In this document: positions 1 to 8,291 of the stretch, one piece after another | How the letters are laid out: every line of letters starts with the position of its first letter | Position numbering within the stretch: the first letter of the stretch is position 1 | DNA from: Mesobacillus maritimus | Lineage (GTDB): Bacteria > Bacillota > Bacilli > Bacillales > Cytobacillaceae | Direction: 5' to 3' | Assembly: GCF_023715205.1 (NCBI RefSeq) | Contig: NZ_JAMBNR010000010.1 | Span: 1-64,000 of the forward strand | DNA: 64,000 nt | Translations under genes and position numbers: made by a program | The notes under the pieces: model-generated | Databases searched by the model: none | Seen by the model: only the letters and a program-made list of their open reading frames with translations | What the model was told of the DNA's origin: nothing

Positions 1-35
1 CTTAATGAAAAGGAATAAAAAAAGAAAAGGAAAAA

Positions 36-77
36 GGCAATTTTCCGCTTGAAAAACAGGTGGAAAATTGCCTTTTT
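36..77. terminator. Intrinsic terminator, probably bidirectional
   Basis: An 11-bp perfect inverted repeat (arms 36-46 and 62-72, beginning GGCAATTTTCC) is followed by five T on the + strand and preceded by an A-rich run. It probably ends a gene that lies left of the window; by B. subtilis synteny that could be pdhD, which is an inference. Confidence 0.8.
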
Positions 78-375
78 GTATTCATTTGAATTTGCAGAAT
101 AAAAAACGTAAGTTTTTCAGTGCCCTCGTGAATAGCGGAGGGGATTTTTTTATCTAAAATCCAAAACTATACCTAAATCTGTTCAGGAGCCTATTTTTGA
201 GTGATGATACTTTTGTTTAAAGTGGTTTGTCACAATGAGGCTAGCTATGTAGATTGAATCTCTAAGGGAGGTTATGATAGTTCAGTTTACGTAAAGAGGA
301 CTGTAAACGATGGCTGTTTTCAAGGTAGGAAACTAAAAGGATATACAGCGCATGGGCAATATATATAAGGAGAAC
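78..375. other. Gene-free stretch at left edge
   Basis: About 300 bases without a convincing gene. A second terminator-like hairpin occurs at 121-151 (CCCTC/GAGGG arms, then seven T). Around 268-335 two strong Shine-Dalgarno-like strings precede ATG codons, but both frames close within nine codons. Nothing else recognisable was seen. Confidence 0.5.
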
Positions 376-777
376 TTATTGATTCTTTACTGAAAGTGGG
401 CTTTCGTCAGAAAAAACCGCCTCAATCGGTTTGATAATCTCGTGCTTAGTAGCATTTCCACTAATTTTAACAAGAATATGATCTTGATAATAAACCACGA
501 TAGCGGGCTGTTGGTCAATCTCAAATAGCTTCGAATATTTTGATGCCTTTTCTCCAACCAAAACTTGCATATTATTAAACGCATCTGGATAATCTCTTCT
601 TAGCTCAACGATTGCATCATAATAAGGTGCTTCAAAGCGATTATTTGTATCGTTTGACAAGAAAAAAATCTGTTTAGAATTATAATCAAGGTCAAAATCA
701 TCATAAATAGAAAATGAGCTACAGGAAGAGATTATGAATAGGAAAGTAATGATAAAAATCATGGATAAAACCCGCAC
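376..777 (-). CDS. Small lipoprotein with thioredoxin-like features
   Basis: 133-aa protein. A hydrophobic signal segment (residues 1-20) ends in a lipobox ISSC, so the mature protein is probably lipid-anchored outside the membrane. The C-terminal half (FEIDQQPAIVVYYQ, then a strand and final helix) resembles the cis-proline region of thioredoxin folds, but no CxxC catalytic pair is present. It could therefore be a redox-inactive thioredoxin-like lipoprotein, or the resemblance could be fortuitous. I do not recognise the family. It is transcribed alone, away from its right neighbour, with no clear terminator after its stop. Confidence 0.6.
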   Translation of the reverse strand: MRVLSMIFIITFLFIISSCSSFSIYDDFDLDYNSKQIFFLSNDTNNRFEAPYYDAIVELRRDYPDAFNNMQVLVGEKASKYSKLFEIDQQPAIVVYYQDHILVKISGNATKHEIIKPIEAVFSDESPLSVKNQ

Positions 778-968
778 TTTCTTCCCTCACTTCCACGTAA
801 TAAAGTAGTGAACCGTCCAGTTATTAAAACCATTCTATCACACTGATTTCCGAAAATTCTGTCTGTCACTCATTTGTTACTTAAATGAAAAATATCTATC
901 AAAATTATACATATACTATTTCTTAACGATTGGCTATGAAGAAAGAATTGAAAAATGGTGGTGATCTC

Positions 969-1211
969 GTGAAGGTTTATTCCGTTATTCTGATGCAGAT
1001 GATGATTTGGAGTCTATATACGCTATTGGAATGGCTATCACAACATGATCATCCAATATATAATGGAATCATGTTCATAGTTTTTCTTTTTATCGCAATG
1101 AAGTGTGGAAACCTCATAATGAAGTCAACCCGAAAAACACTTTTTACTACTCTAGTTAGTTTAGGTGTATATTTTTCGTTGTATTTAACAATGTCGATTT
1201 TTTCAATATAA
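969..1211 (+). CDS. Small membrane protein, unknown function
   Basis: 80-aa protein with about three hydrophobic segments (residues 5-20, 32-45 and 55-78), so an integral membrane protein. I chose the GTG at 969 because a Shine-Dalgarno sequence GGTGGTGAT lies about five bases upstream; the in-frame TTG at 930 has no ribosome site. No family recognised. It stands alone, between a lipoprotein gene and a DUF1885 gene that both face the other way. Confidence 0.55.
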   Translation: MKVYSVILMQMMIWSLYTLLEWLSQHDHPIYNGIMFIVFLFIAMKCGNLIMKSTRKTLFTTLVSLGVYFSLYLTMSIFSI

Positions 1212-1278
1212 AATACGGTGTATATTAGGATGGGATTAGGTCAACAAAACTAATAGCACATCAAGAGAAACAGAACGA

Positions 1279-1306
1279 TAAAAAACCCCCTGAATTACTC
1301 AGGGGG
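1279..1306 (-). terminator. Terminator of the DUF1885 gene
   Basis: Perfect 8-bp GC-rich stem (CCCCCTGA at 1286-1293 with TCAGGGGG at 1299-1306), followed on the minus strand by a T run. It lies eight bases after the stop codon of the minus-strand gene. Confidence 0.9.
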
Positions 1307-1314
1307 GAAAGAAA

Positions 1315-1749
1315 TTATTTACGAGGATAATAATACATAATACGACCATTGAATAAATGAAGTTCGCCTTTAAGTTTTTTGGCTAAAAATTTACTAAACT
1401 CATTTGCTTTCCCCTTATCACCATGGGTGGCGGAATCAGGGAGGGTAATTTGTATGTAAGTCTGTTTCACTTGCTCATTTTCATTGTTGACAACGCTTTC
1501 GTTGTCAATACCCATTAAAATGGCGTTATATCGATCATGGTCGGATTTAAGGTAAAACCAGTTGTCTGTTCCAGTTGTGGGTTCTTTTATTTCGTATGGG
1601 AAGGCAGAGTACTCATAATTCCAATCAACTTGAGTGCCGGTCTTTGAAGTGATTTCTTTATAGTAGTTAAAAAGTGATTTAATCTCATCAGTCGTAATGG
1701 TTTGTTGTGCTGATGACGGGACAAGTTTAATATAAGCATTTTCAGTCAT
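1315..1749 (-). CDS. DUF1885 family protein
   Basis: 144-aa soluble protein without signal peptide or membrane segment. The opening (AYIKLVPSSAQQTIT) and the C-terminal block ending in NGRIMYYYPRK look like the Bacillus-restricted DUF1885 family, whose role is unknown. Family assignment is from memory. The start is supported by a GGGGG-rich ribosome site just upstream of the ATG (1749). It is monocistronic, closed by the strong terminator at 1279-1306. Confidence 0.65.
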   Translation of the reverse strand: MTENAYIKLVPSSAQQTITTDEIKSLFNYYKEITSKTGTQVDWNYEYSAFPYEIKEPTTGTDNWFYLKSDHDRYNAILMGIDNESVVNNENEQVKQTYIQITLPDSATHGDKGKANEFSKFLAKKLKGELHLFNGRIMYYYPRK

Positions 1750-1906
1750 GGTCGACCCCCCTAGTTTCCTATCAATCTAATGATAGCATTTGCTAATAAT
1801 AGCGACAACATATTGTCACAAAATTCCTTAATCGTTGCCTTGAATCCTGTGAATTGTTGATTTATAATTTTCTTTTAAGATTCAAACAAAAAGGAGGAGA
1901 TGATTT

Positions 1907-2206
1907 ATGGGTTTGTTTGAAAAACTATATGATGAACATGAAAAAGTACAAGTACGCTTTATTGGTTTTACAACCGAAGAGACACGGTATGACTTTGGGA
2001 TTGTCTATACCAATATGTTTTTTGGAAAACCTCTTATTGTTTGTATGCAAACAGGTCGCTCAGCTCTCCTTGATCCAAGTGATTTGGATAATATTGAATA
2101 CCTACAAAAAGCATTCCACATAAAAGAAGTTAATCAGGCAGCCGATTTAGCTGAATTTTTCAAGTCTGAACTTCCTATCATGCCATTTCAACCCCAATAT
2201 GAATAA
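1907..2206 (+). CDS. DUF3055 / SAV0927 family protein
   Basis: 99-aa soluble protein of unknown function. The core (RFIGFTTEETRYDFG, then FFGKPLIVCMQTG) matches my recollection of the Firmicutes SAV0927/DUF3055 family, usually 90-100 aa. A strong ribosome site AAAGGAGGAGATG precedes the ATG. An out-of-frame reading at 1854-2123 is a shadow. It is followed at once by its own terminator (2213-2244), so it is probably a single-gene transcript. Confidence 0.7.
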   Translation: MGLFEKLYDEHEKVQVRFIGFTTEETRYDFGIVYTNMFFGKPLIVCMQTGRSALLDPSDLDNIEYLQKAFHIKEVNQAADLAEFFKSELPIMPFQPQYE

Positions 2207-2212
2207 TGAAAA

Positions 2213-2244
2213 GAAACCAGGTCGTCTTTGACCTGGTTTCTTTG
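2213..2244 (+). terminator. Terminator of the DUF3055 gene
   Basis: Perfect 11-bp stem (2213-2223 with 2230-2240, GAAACCAGGTC) and short T tract, seven bases after the stop codon. Confidence 0.9.
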
Positions 2245-2293
2245 TATACATGATCATTATAATATGCATACAAAATGAACAAAAAAACTTTAA

Positions 2294-2368
2294 TGTGTTA
2301 TACAAATTAGGCTTGATATTTTAATAGTGTTATATTATTATGTATTTAGATAATTTAAAACGCTTTCA
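2294..2368 (+). promoter_or_regulatory. SR1 promoter with two CcpN-like boxes and a cre-like site
   Basis: A sigma-A promoter is visible: TTGATA (2313-2318), 17-bp spacer, TATTAT (2336-2341). TGTGTTATACA at 2294-2304 fits the published CcpN consensus TRTGHYATAYW in all 11 positions, and AGTGTTATATT at 2326-2336 fits 10 of 11 and overlaps the -10 box. Just downstream, TTAAAACGCTTTCA at 2355-2368 differs from the CcpA cre consensus at one position. Known biology: SR1 of B. subtilis is repressed by CcpN and more weakly by CcpA under glycolytic conditions. Both consensus sequences are from memory. Confidence 0.7.
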
Positions 2369-2404
2369 GATTCACCAAACTAAAGGGAAAAGGGGTTTGA
2401 AGTA

Positions 2405-2527
2405 ATGGGAACAATCGTGTGTCAAACATGCAATTCAACAATTGAACATTTTGAGGATGAGAAAGTCACTGTTCTCTACTCAAACAACTGTACATGCAAC
2501 AATAAAGACCATAAAAATGAAAAATAA
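2405..2527 (+). CDS. sr1p: SR1P, GapA-binding peptide encoded by SR1
   Basis: 40-residue peptide beginning MGTIVCQTCNSTI and containing FEDEKVTVLY. Both stretches strongly resemble B. subtilis SR1P (39 residues), which binds glyceraldehyde-3-phosphate dehydrogenase A and, through it, affects RNase J1. Four cysteines are arranged as CxxC (residues 6 and 9) and CTC (29 and 31), suggesting metal binding, which is an inference. The ribosome site AGGGG lies nine bases before the ATG. The C-terminus differs most from B. subtilis. Confidence 0.9.
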   Translation: MGTIVCQTCNSTIEHFEDEKVTVLYSNNCTCNNKDHKNEK

Positions 2528-2540
2528 TAGGTAAAAATAA

Positions 2541-2577
2541 AAGGGTATGCGTTAGGTGAACGCATACCCTTTTTTTG
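2541..2577 (+). terminator. SR1 terminator
   Basis: Perfect 13-bp stem (2541-2553 with 2559-2571) and seven T. Repeat copy A begins three bases further on. Confidence 0.95.
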
Positions 2578-2579
2578 AT

Positions 2580-2763
2580 AAGGCTCTTTTCTCAAACATT
2601 GTTGCTTTTAAAAAATATATAGCATGATTTAGCGATGTTTCCATTCCAAATTGGTTTGTAAGAGGAGAAAAGAGCTTAAAAACTAAGTAGTATCGCAGAG
2701 GAAAGCTTATTTCTCGTTATAATCGGCTTTAGGATTTTAACAACAAACTTTACGATAACAACC
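2580..2763 (+). repeat. MITE-like intergenic repeat, copy A
   Basis: 184 bp, starting AAGGCTCTTTTCTCA and ending in a diverged CGATAACAACCT. An internal arm GAGAAAAGAG (2665-2674) is complementary to CTCTTTTCTC near the start (2584-2593). It shares the conserved block TAATCGGCTTTAGG with copies F and G. It starts right after the SR1 terminator T tract. Confidence 0.85.
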
Positions 2764-2812
2764 TATGGTAAAAAATATAAATCAATCTTTATATGACGAC
2801 TACTTTGAAATG

Positions 2813-2840
2813 GAAAACTCGCCAATCGGCGAGTTCTTTT
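2813..2840 (-). terminator. speA terminator
   Basis: 8-bp stem AACTCGCC/GGCGAGTT (2816-2823 and 2828-2835) with a T tract on the minus strand, shortly after the speA stop codon. Confidence 0.85.
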
Positions 2841-2853
2841 AATTAGATTGTAC

Positions 2854-4326
2854 CTACCGTATAGCCTTATGCTCTTTTATAACCCGAATATTTTGTAGTT
2901 GGTCATCTTCCGGTCCTTGAACAGGAAGGCCTGCTTCCATATTCATTTTTATATAACGAAGATTTTCGGCTGTAATAATTTCACCAGGAATAAAGATTGG
3001 GATTCCAGGAGGATATACCATTACAAACTCGGCGATAATCCGGCCTTCCGATTCAGACAATGGAATGACTTCCGTTTCAGCATAAAATGCATCTCTTGGA
3101 GTAAGGGCAAGTAACGGGATGTCAGGTAAGATTACTTGAGCATGGATTTTCTCAACGCGTTCATGAAATTGGTCGCTTAATTCTTTGAGGGCACGAACCA
3201 ACAAATCTCCTTCTGATTCAGTATCACCTGGTGTGATGATGCAGAGAAGATTGTATAAATCAGAAAGTTCCACTTCAATATTGTATTTTTCGCGAAGCCA
3301 TTTTTCAGCATCATAACCTGTTATTCCTAAATCTTTTATGGAAATAATTAATTTTGTTGGATCATAATCAAATGTTGCCTTTGTACCAAGTATTTCTTCA
3401 CCAACACAATAAAGGTGTTCAATTTCATTGATTTGTTTTCTAATAGATTTAGCTAAATTGATTGTTTTATCAATCAGTTCTTTCCCCTCAGTTACTAAAC
3501 GCCTTCTTGCTACATCCAGGGACGCTAAAAGCAGGTAGGAAGTAGAAGTAGTGGTTAGCATAGACAAAATGGATTGAACTCTTTTATATGACACAAGCCC
3601 ATCCTTAACGTTTAAGATTGAACTTTGAGTCATAGACCCACCTAATTTGTGCACACTTGTTGCAGCCATATCTGCACCTGCTTGCATGGCAGAAAGTGGG
3701 AGTTCTTCGTGAAAGTGAATGTGTACTCCATGTGCTTCATCGACTAAAACCGGAACTTCATAGGAGTGAGCCACTTCTACGATTTTTCTTAAATCTGCTG
3801 AAACACCGAAATAAGTAGGGTTGATGACAAGTACACCTTTTGCATCTGGATTTTGTTCTAATGCTTTTTCTACTGCATCGGTAGTAATTCCGTGCGAAAT
3901 CCCCAAGTTTGAATCGATTTCAGGGTGAATAAAAATAGGGATTGCCCCTGAAAAAACAATAGCCGACATGACCGATTTATGGACATTTCTTGGGACAATG
4001 ATTTTATCCCCAGGTCCACACACGGTCATAATCATCGTCATAATTGCACCACTTGTACCTTGTACGGAAAAGAAAGTGTGATCTGCTCCAAATGCTTCTG
4101 CAGCTAGATCCTGGGCTTCTTTAATGATTCCTTTAGGGGAATGAAGGTCATCTAGTGGTCCAATGTTAATTAAGTCAATTGATAAGGCATTATCTCCGAT
4201 AAAATTTCGAAAAGTTGGATCCATCCCTGTTCCTTTTTTATGACCGGGAATATGGAACTGGACTGGGTTCTTTTTTGCGTGTTCAATTAAACCACTAAAC
4301 AGTGGTGTTTTATTCTGTGACAACAA
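2854..4326 (-). CDS. speA: Arginine decarboxylase SpeA
   Basis: 490-aa PLP-dependent decarboxylase of the Orn/Lys/Arg family. It converts arginine to agmatine, the first step of the agmatine route to putrescine and spermidine; cytosolic. Visible signatures are FHIPGHKKG near the N-terminus, FSVQGTSGAI, the LVDEAHG motif and SVHKLGG, whose lysine should carry PLP. Start: a GTG at 4336-4338 is part of the Shine-Dalgarno sequence GAGGTG, so I prefer the TTG at 4326, nine bases further on. This gives exactly the length of B. subtilis SpeA. Monocistronic, divergent from the monooxygenase gene. Confidence 0.96.
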   Translation of the reverse strand: MLSQNKTPLFSGLIEHAKKNPVQFHIPGHKKGTGMDPTFRNFIGDNALSIDLINIGPLDDLHSPKGIIKEAQDLAAEAFGADHTFFSVQGTSGAIMTMIMTVCGPGDKIIVPRNVHKSVMSAIVFSGAIPIFIHPEIDSNLGISHGITTDAVEKALEQNPDAKGVLVINPTYFGVSADLRKIVEVAHSYEVPVLVDEAHGVHIHFHEELPLSAMQAGADMAATSVHKLGGSMTQSSILNVKDGLVSYKRVQSILSMLTTTSTSYLLLASLDVARRRLVTEGKELIDKTINLAKSIRKQINEIEHLYCVGEEILGTKATFDYDPTKLIISIKDLGITGYDAEKWLREKYNIEVELSDLYNLLCIITPGDTESEGDLLVRALKELSDQFHERVEKIHAQVILPDIPLLALTPRDAFYAETEVIPLSESEGRIIAEFVMVYPPGIPIFIPGEIITAENLRYIKMNMEAGLPVQGPEDDQLQNIRVIKEHKAIR

Positions 4327-4528
4327 TAGCAGGAACACCTCTTTATATCAATAATAATTACAGAGTCTACAAAACAAATGAATTATAGCATTATTCATTT
4401 TCCATGACTACAACTAATTCTTACTTTTCATTCATCCTTCTATAATTATTTATGCCCTTGTTTCTGCTGAATAAAAGGAAAGTTCCTTTGAAAATAGAAT
4501 AACAATACGTGAAGGGAGATGTTTGTAA

Positions 4529-5485
4529 ATGAATTGGGAAACAAAAGTTACCAAAATGCTTGGGATTCGCTATCCGATAATTCAGGGAGGATTAGCCTAT
4601 TTAGCTTATTCAGATTTGGCTGCTGCTGTCTCAAATGCAGGAGGATTAGGTCAAATTACAGCAATGAGTTTAGAAAGTCCGGAAGCATTAAGAGCAGAAA
4701 TTAAACAGTTAAAAAAAATGACAGATAATCCATATGGAGTAAATTTTGCGATTGGTCAACATGGACGACCATTTTCTGACTTCCTAGATGTCGCTATCGA
4801 AGAAAAGGTCCCGGTCATTACGATGACAGGTGGAAATCCAGCGCCTATTTTTGAGCAGTTAGAAGGTGTAGATGTTAAAAAACTTGTGCTAGTGGCAGCT
4901 AAAAGACAAGCAGAGAAAGCAGAGGAACTTGGCGCGGATGCAGTAATGGTCGTTGGTCAAGAAGGGGGAGGGCATCTAGGTAAAAATGATACCGGTACGA
5001 TGGTGTTGATCCCGAGTGTAGTTGATGCAGTGTCAATCCCGGTTATTGCATCAGGTGGAATTGGAGATGGTCGTGGATTGATGGCAGCACTTAGTTTAGG
5101 AGCGGAAGGCATTGAAATGGGGACGAGATTCATTGCAACTAAAGAATGTATCCATGCACATAAAGCTTATAAACAGCGATTAGTGAACGGGACAGAAAAT
5201 GACACAGTCGTCATCAAAAGGAGGATTGGGGCACCGGCTCGGGCGATTTCAAATGAGTGGACAAATAAAATTATTGAACTAGAGAATAAGTATGGAAATT
5301 ATGAATCCCTCAAGGAGTATATTAGCGGTGAAGCGAACAAAAAGTATATTTATAAAGGAGACGAACAAGCAGGGTTTGCTTGGGCAGGTCAAGTAATGGG
5401 ACTGATCAATGATGTACCGACGGTGGAAGAGCTGATTACTAGGATGGTCCGCGAAGCAGAGTCAATTCGAGAAAAGTGGAATTGA
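4529..5485 (+). CDS. Nitronate monooxygenase / FabK-like FMN enzyme
   Basis: 318-aa TIM-barrel flavoprotein. The N-terminal RYPIIQGG, central VVGQEGGGHLG and IASGGIGDGRG phosphate-binding motifs are typical of nitronate monooxygenases (2-nitropropane dioxygenase family) and of the related enoyl-ACP reductase FabK. The sequence alone does not separate the two activities; database annotation usually says nitronate monooxygenase. The ribosome site AAGGGAGATG precedes the ATG. It stands between speA and yktA, where I do not recall a B. subtilis counterpart, so it may be an accessory insertion. Confidence 0.85.
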   Translation: MNWETKVTKMLGIRYPIIQGGLAYLAYSDLAAAVSNAGGLGQITAMSLESPEALRAEIKQLKKMTDNPYGVNFAIGQHGRPFSDFLDVAIEEKVPVITMTGGNPAPIFEQLEGVDVKKLVLVAAKRQAEKAEELGADAVMVVGQEGGGHLGKNDTGTMVLIPSVVDAVSIPVIASGGIGDGRGLMAALSLGAEGIEMGTRFIATKECIHAHKAYKQRLVNGTENDTVVIKRRIGAPARAISNEWTNKIIELENKYGNYESLKEYISGEANKKYIYKGDEQAGFAWAGQVMGLINDVPTVEELITRMVREAESIREKWN

Positions 5486-5566
5486 AATTAGATTTGCACC
5501 TGGTTGAGATAAATGTGTACAATTGGTTCAAACTAGAAATATGATGATAAAGCAGGTGCGTATTTT

Positions 5567-5839
5567 ATGGAATATCAATATCCTATCGATTATACATGGT
5601 CGACAGACGAAATTATCGATGTTGTAGCATTTTTTGAAGTGATTGAACTGGCCTATGAAAAAGGAGTATCTCGAGAAACGATCATGGACCGTTATCGACG
5701 GTTGAAAGAAATCGTTCCAAGTAAATCAGAAGAAAAGAAATTGTTTAACGAATTTGAATCAGAGAGTGGTTATTCTTCTTATCGGACAGTAAAGTCTGCA
5801 AAGGAAGCTAACTCGGGGGATAAAATAAAAATGAAATGA
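5567..5839 (+). CDS. yktA: UPF0223 family protein YktA
   Basis: 90-aa acidic soluble protein. [16 protein letters not shown] and the block [15 protein letters not shown] closely match B. subtilis YktA (UPF0223), a small helical protein of unknown function. AGGTG lies upstream of the ATG. It converges on yktB, with a shared bidirectional terminator between them. Confidence 0.9.
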   Translation: MEYQYPIDYTWSTDEIIDVVAFFEVIELAYEKGVSRETIMDRYRRLKEIVPSKSEEKKLFNEFESESGYSSYRTVKSAKEANSGDKIKMK

Positions 5840-5866
5840 AAAAACGGCCTTGAGGCCGTTTTTTGG
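5838..5866. terminator. Bidirectional terminator between yktA and yktB
   Basis: CGGCCT/AGGCCG core extended by A and T runs on either side, fitting between the two convergent stop codons. Confidence 0.9.
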
Positions 5867-5867
5867 T

Positions 5868-6488
5868 TTAAGACAGTTTATAGAGGGGTATTAATGTTTT
5901 AAATACAGAGTCTACTTTATCAATGAATTCTTCGCCACTCATTTTAGTAGCTGTTTCACGTGGGATTGTATATCCACATAGAATCTCTGCTTTTTTTACT
6001 GTTTGTAGCCGCGTGAACATATCCAGTAAGTCAGCTTTTGATAAAGTTTGTTGTTTCCATGCATCTGGTTTTGTGTGGTCAGTGGACCAAACGAAATCAG
6101 GTGGTGTTTGGTTGATAATTTGATCAATATTCTTTTCTAGTACTTTGCCGTACTCTACTTTATTTGGTGCTTCATAGATAAGAGCAAACCAAATGAACAT
6201 ATGCGACTCCCAAAGGCCAATTTGAAAATGAGGCATCATTTTATAGCCCCGGGGATTCGCAGCGAATGCGACCCATGTATCTTGGGGTGGATTTTTGGTG
6301 CGACGAGCATGTTTCGCCACATGATAATACATTTCATCTCCAGTAAGGCTAGCTAGCTGTGGGTTGAAATGGTTTCCAAGCTCTTCAAGTTTTGGACGGA
6401 TTTGCTTTTTTAATGCATCCATCCGCTCGTCCAAACCGTCTATTGTAAAAACTTCAAAGTCTTTATCTGTGAAACCAGAAAACTTCAT
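5868..6488 (-). CDS. yktB: UPF0637 family protein YktB
   Basis: 206-aa soluble protein matching the YktB/UPF0637 (DUF1054) family in length and motifs, for example KFSGFTDKDF at the start and NPRGYKMMPHFQIG in the middle. Function unknown. The ATG at 6488 is chosen because AGGAGG lies directly upstream; an open frame continues 22 codons further but has no ribosome site. The position between yktA and ykzI matches B. subtilis. Confidence 0.9.
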   Translation of the reverse strand: MKFSGFTDKDFEVFTIDGLDERMDALKKQIRPKLEELGNHFNPQLASLTGDEMYYHVAKHARRTKNPPQDTWVAFAANPRGYKMMPHFQIGLWESHMFIWFALIYEAPNKVEYGKVLEKNIDQIINQTPPDFVWSTDHTKPDAWKQQTLSKADLLDMFTRLQTVKKAEILCGYTIPRETATKMSGEEFIDKVDSVFKTLIPLYKLS

Positions 6489-6657
6489 CTTACTACCTCC
6501 TAATTCTTTGTAGATATTGTAACAAACAGAATCAGAATTTTGAAAGGATAACACCTATTTATAGGTCATAGCACATATTTGTTGCAACGTCCACTATCGT
6601 TTCATAGAATATTAAAAATATAAAAATATTTCAAAACCACTAAGGAGTGTATAAAAC

Positions 6658-6852
6658 TTGAAACAACTAATGGATTCTATGGAGGGAAGGCCGAGCGACA
6701 AACAAAGAACAGCCGTTTTGCGAATGGAACTTGACTATGAACTTGCGACGCTTTTTGAAGCAATGAGTGAGTCTAATAAAGCAAAGATAAATTCCTGTAA
6801 GAAAAAACTCGAAAAGATTCGCCAGGAGCTGCTTGCTCTAAAGGCACTATAA
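6658..6852 (+). CDS. ykzI: Small coiled-coil protein, probably YkzI
   Basis: 64-aa highly charged helical protein (KKKLEKIRQELLALKAL at the C-terminus suggests a coiled coil). TTG start with ribosome site AAGGAGTG. The symbol rests mainly on position (between yktB and suhB as in B. subtilis) and size. Function unknown. A strong terminator follows at 6911-6945. Confidence 0.6.
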   Translation: MKQLMDSMEGRPSDKQRTAVLRMELDYELATLFEAMSESNKAKINSCKKKLEKIRQELLALKAL

Positions 6853-6910
6853 TAAAAGATTGGATACAGGTAAAATGATTAATCAGGTAATCAAATTAAG
6901 GGCAAAATAA

Positions 6911-6945
6911 AACGAACTCCAAGGAAAAGGGGGAGTTCGTTTTTG
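6911..6945 (+). terminator. ykzI terminator
   Basis: Perfect 9-bp stem ACGAACTCC/GGAGTTCGT with 11-base loop and T tract. Confidence 0.9.
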
Positions 6946-7174
6946 TTGTTTAAAGATCATTTGTCAAAGAGTAGCTAGGAACTCAACTCGACATTATAAG
7001 GAATGGTTTCATTTATTTATCTGATAAGAAGGTTCTTCGGAGGGGTCTTATCTAAGTGCTTCCTAATTAAACCCTTAAAGGGAAAATACTTGAAGCGATA
7101 ATGTTTTTCTTATAAGCTAAATCTAATCTTTTTTCACGTAAAAACAGAAAATGGAATATGTAAAGGGGGAGCAG

Positions 7175-7981
7175 ATGGTGACCGTGAATTTGCATGAAAT
7201 TGATACATATGCCAAACAATGGATTAAAGAAGCCGGAGAGCGAATACGAGAATCCTTTCCAAAAACGTTAAATATTGCAGCAAAGTCAAATCCCAACGAT
7301 TTGGTAACCAATATTGATCAAGAAACGGAGCAATATTTCATTGAGAAAATAAAGGGCACATACCCCGATCATAAAATTTTAGGCGAGGAAGGATATGGGG
7401 ATCGCTTAGAAAAGCTAGAAGGAGTTGTATGGATTATTGATCCTATTGATGGGACGATGAATTTTATCCATCAACAGCGTAACTTCGCTATCTCAATCGG
7501 CATTTATGAAGATGGTATCGGAAAAATTGGGATTATATATGATGTTGTACATGACGAACTCTATCACGTGTTAAAAGGACATGGGGTTTTTCTTAATGAT
7601 ATTCAACTTTCGAATCTTAAGGAAACGAGTGTGCATGAGTCGATTATTGCCCTAAATGCAACATGGGTAACGGAGAACCGCCGTCTTCCTTCCGACTTGC
7701 TAGCACCTCTTGTAAAAGAAGCAAGAGGCACAAGATCCTATGGTTCAGCTGCTCTTGAAATGGTGTATTTAGCTTCTGGACGGATTGATGCTTATATTAC
7801 GCCAAGATTAGCTCCATGGGACTTTGCTGCAGGAATCATTATGATTGAGGAACTGGGTGGTGTAGCTACAAATCTAAGAGGCGGAAAACTAGACTTATTA
7901 AACCAAAGCTCTTTGTTTGTTGCGAAACCTGGTTTACATGGCGAAATTTTGAAAAAGTATTTAAAGAATGGTCAGTGGTAG
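7175..7981 (+). CDS. suhB: Inositol-1-monophosphatase family protein (YktC/SuhB)
   Basis: 268-aa Mg-dependent sugar-phosphate phosphatase of the SuhB/IMPase family, cytosolic. Metal-binding motifs are all present: GEEG (about residue 70), IDPIDGTMNF (about 90) and WDFAAG (about 210). It aligns throughout with B. subtilis YktC from memory. Start choice: GGGGGAG lies three bases before the ATG at 7175 and six before a GTG at 7178; either is possible. An upstream ATG at 7151 precedes the ribosome site and is rejected. The true substrate cannot be told from sequence. Confidence 0.93.
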   Translation: MVTVNLHEIDTYAKQWIKEAGERIRESFPKTLNIAAKSNPNDLVTNIDQETEQYFIEKIKGTYPDHKILGEEGYGDRLEKLEGVVWIIDPIDGTMNFIHQQRNFAISIGIYEDGIGKIGIIYDVVHDELYHVLKGHGVFLNDIQLSNLKETSVHESIIALNATWVTENRRLPSDLLAPLVKEARGTRSYGSAALEMVYLASGRIDAYITPRLAPWDFAAGIIMIEELGGVATNLRGGKLDLLNQSSLFVAKPGLHGEILKKYLKNGQW

Positions 7982-8005
7982 GGAAGGTTCATCTAAAATT
8001 TGGGT

Positions 8006-8047
8006 AGACAAAAATCCCGCTCTATTCTAGAGGGGATTTTTGTCTGA
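8006..8047 (+). terminator. suhB terminator
   Basis: Long stem AGACAAAAATCCC with GGGATTTTTGTCT (8006-8018 and 8033-8045), 25 bases after the stop codon. Confidence 0.85.
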
Positions 8048-8101
8048 GAATGTATTTGGGGAAGATAGTGAAATCTTTTTAATCATCGTAGCTTTTTTTA
8101 T

Positions 8102-8291
8102 AAGGCTGTTTTTCGTAAAGATTGTTGTTAAAAATCTTAGTGCCGATTTTAACGAAATAGTAGCCAATTCGTATGTTTTAAATTAGTTTGCAACCTCTTT
8201 TTTCATAAAATTGACTGTTTTTTTGAAAAAAATCTAACTTATTCAGATGTATTTTTGTTTCAAGAGCAACAAATTTTGAGAAAAGAGCCTT
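8102..8291 (-). repeat. MITE-like intergenic repeat, copy B
   Basis: 190 bp, reversed relative to copy A: it begins AAGGCTGTTTTTCG and ends GAGAAAAGAGCCTT. It is the copy with the best-preserved ends (AAGGCT / AGCCTT). Its right edge coincides with the last base of the ylaF stop codon, and on the left a TTTTTTTATA tract precedes it. Confidence 0.88.

Larger units (their letters stand above)
2348..2577 (+). ncRNA. sr1: SR1 dual-function small RNA
   Basis: Inferred transcript of about 230 nt, from the promoter at 2313-2341 to the strong terminator at 2541-2577, containing the sr1p reading frame. In B. subtilis SR1 is about 205 nt, lies between pdhD and speA, base-pairs with ahrC mRNA and also encodes the GapA-binding peptide SR1P. 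Here too it sits beside speA, convergent with it. The 5' end is inferred from promoter spacing and was not measured. Confidence 0.85.
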
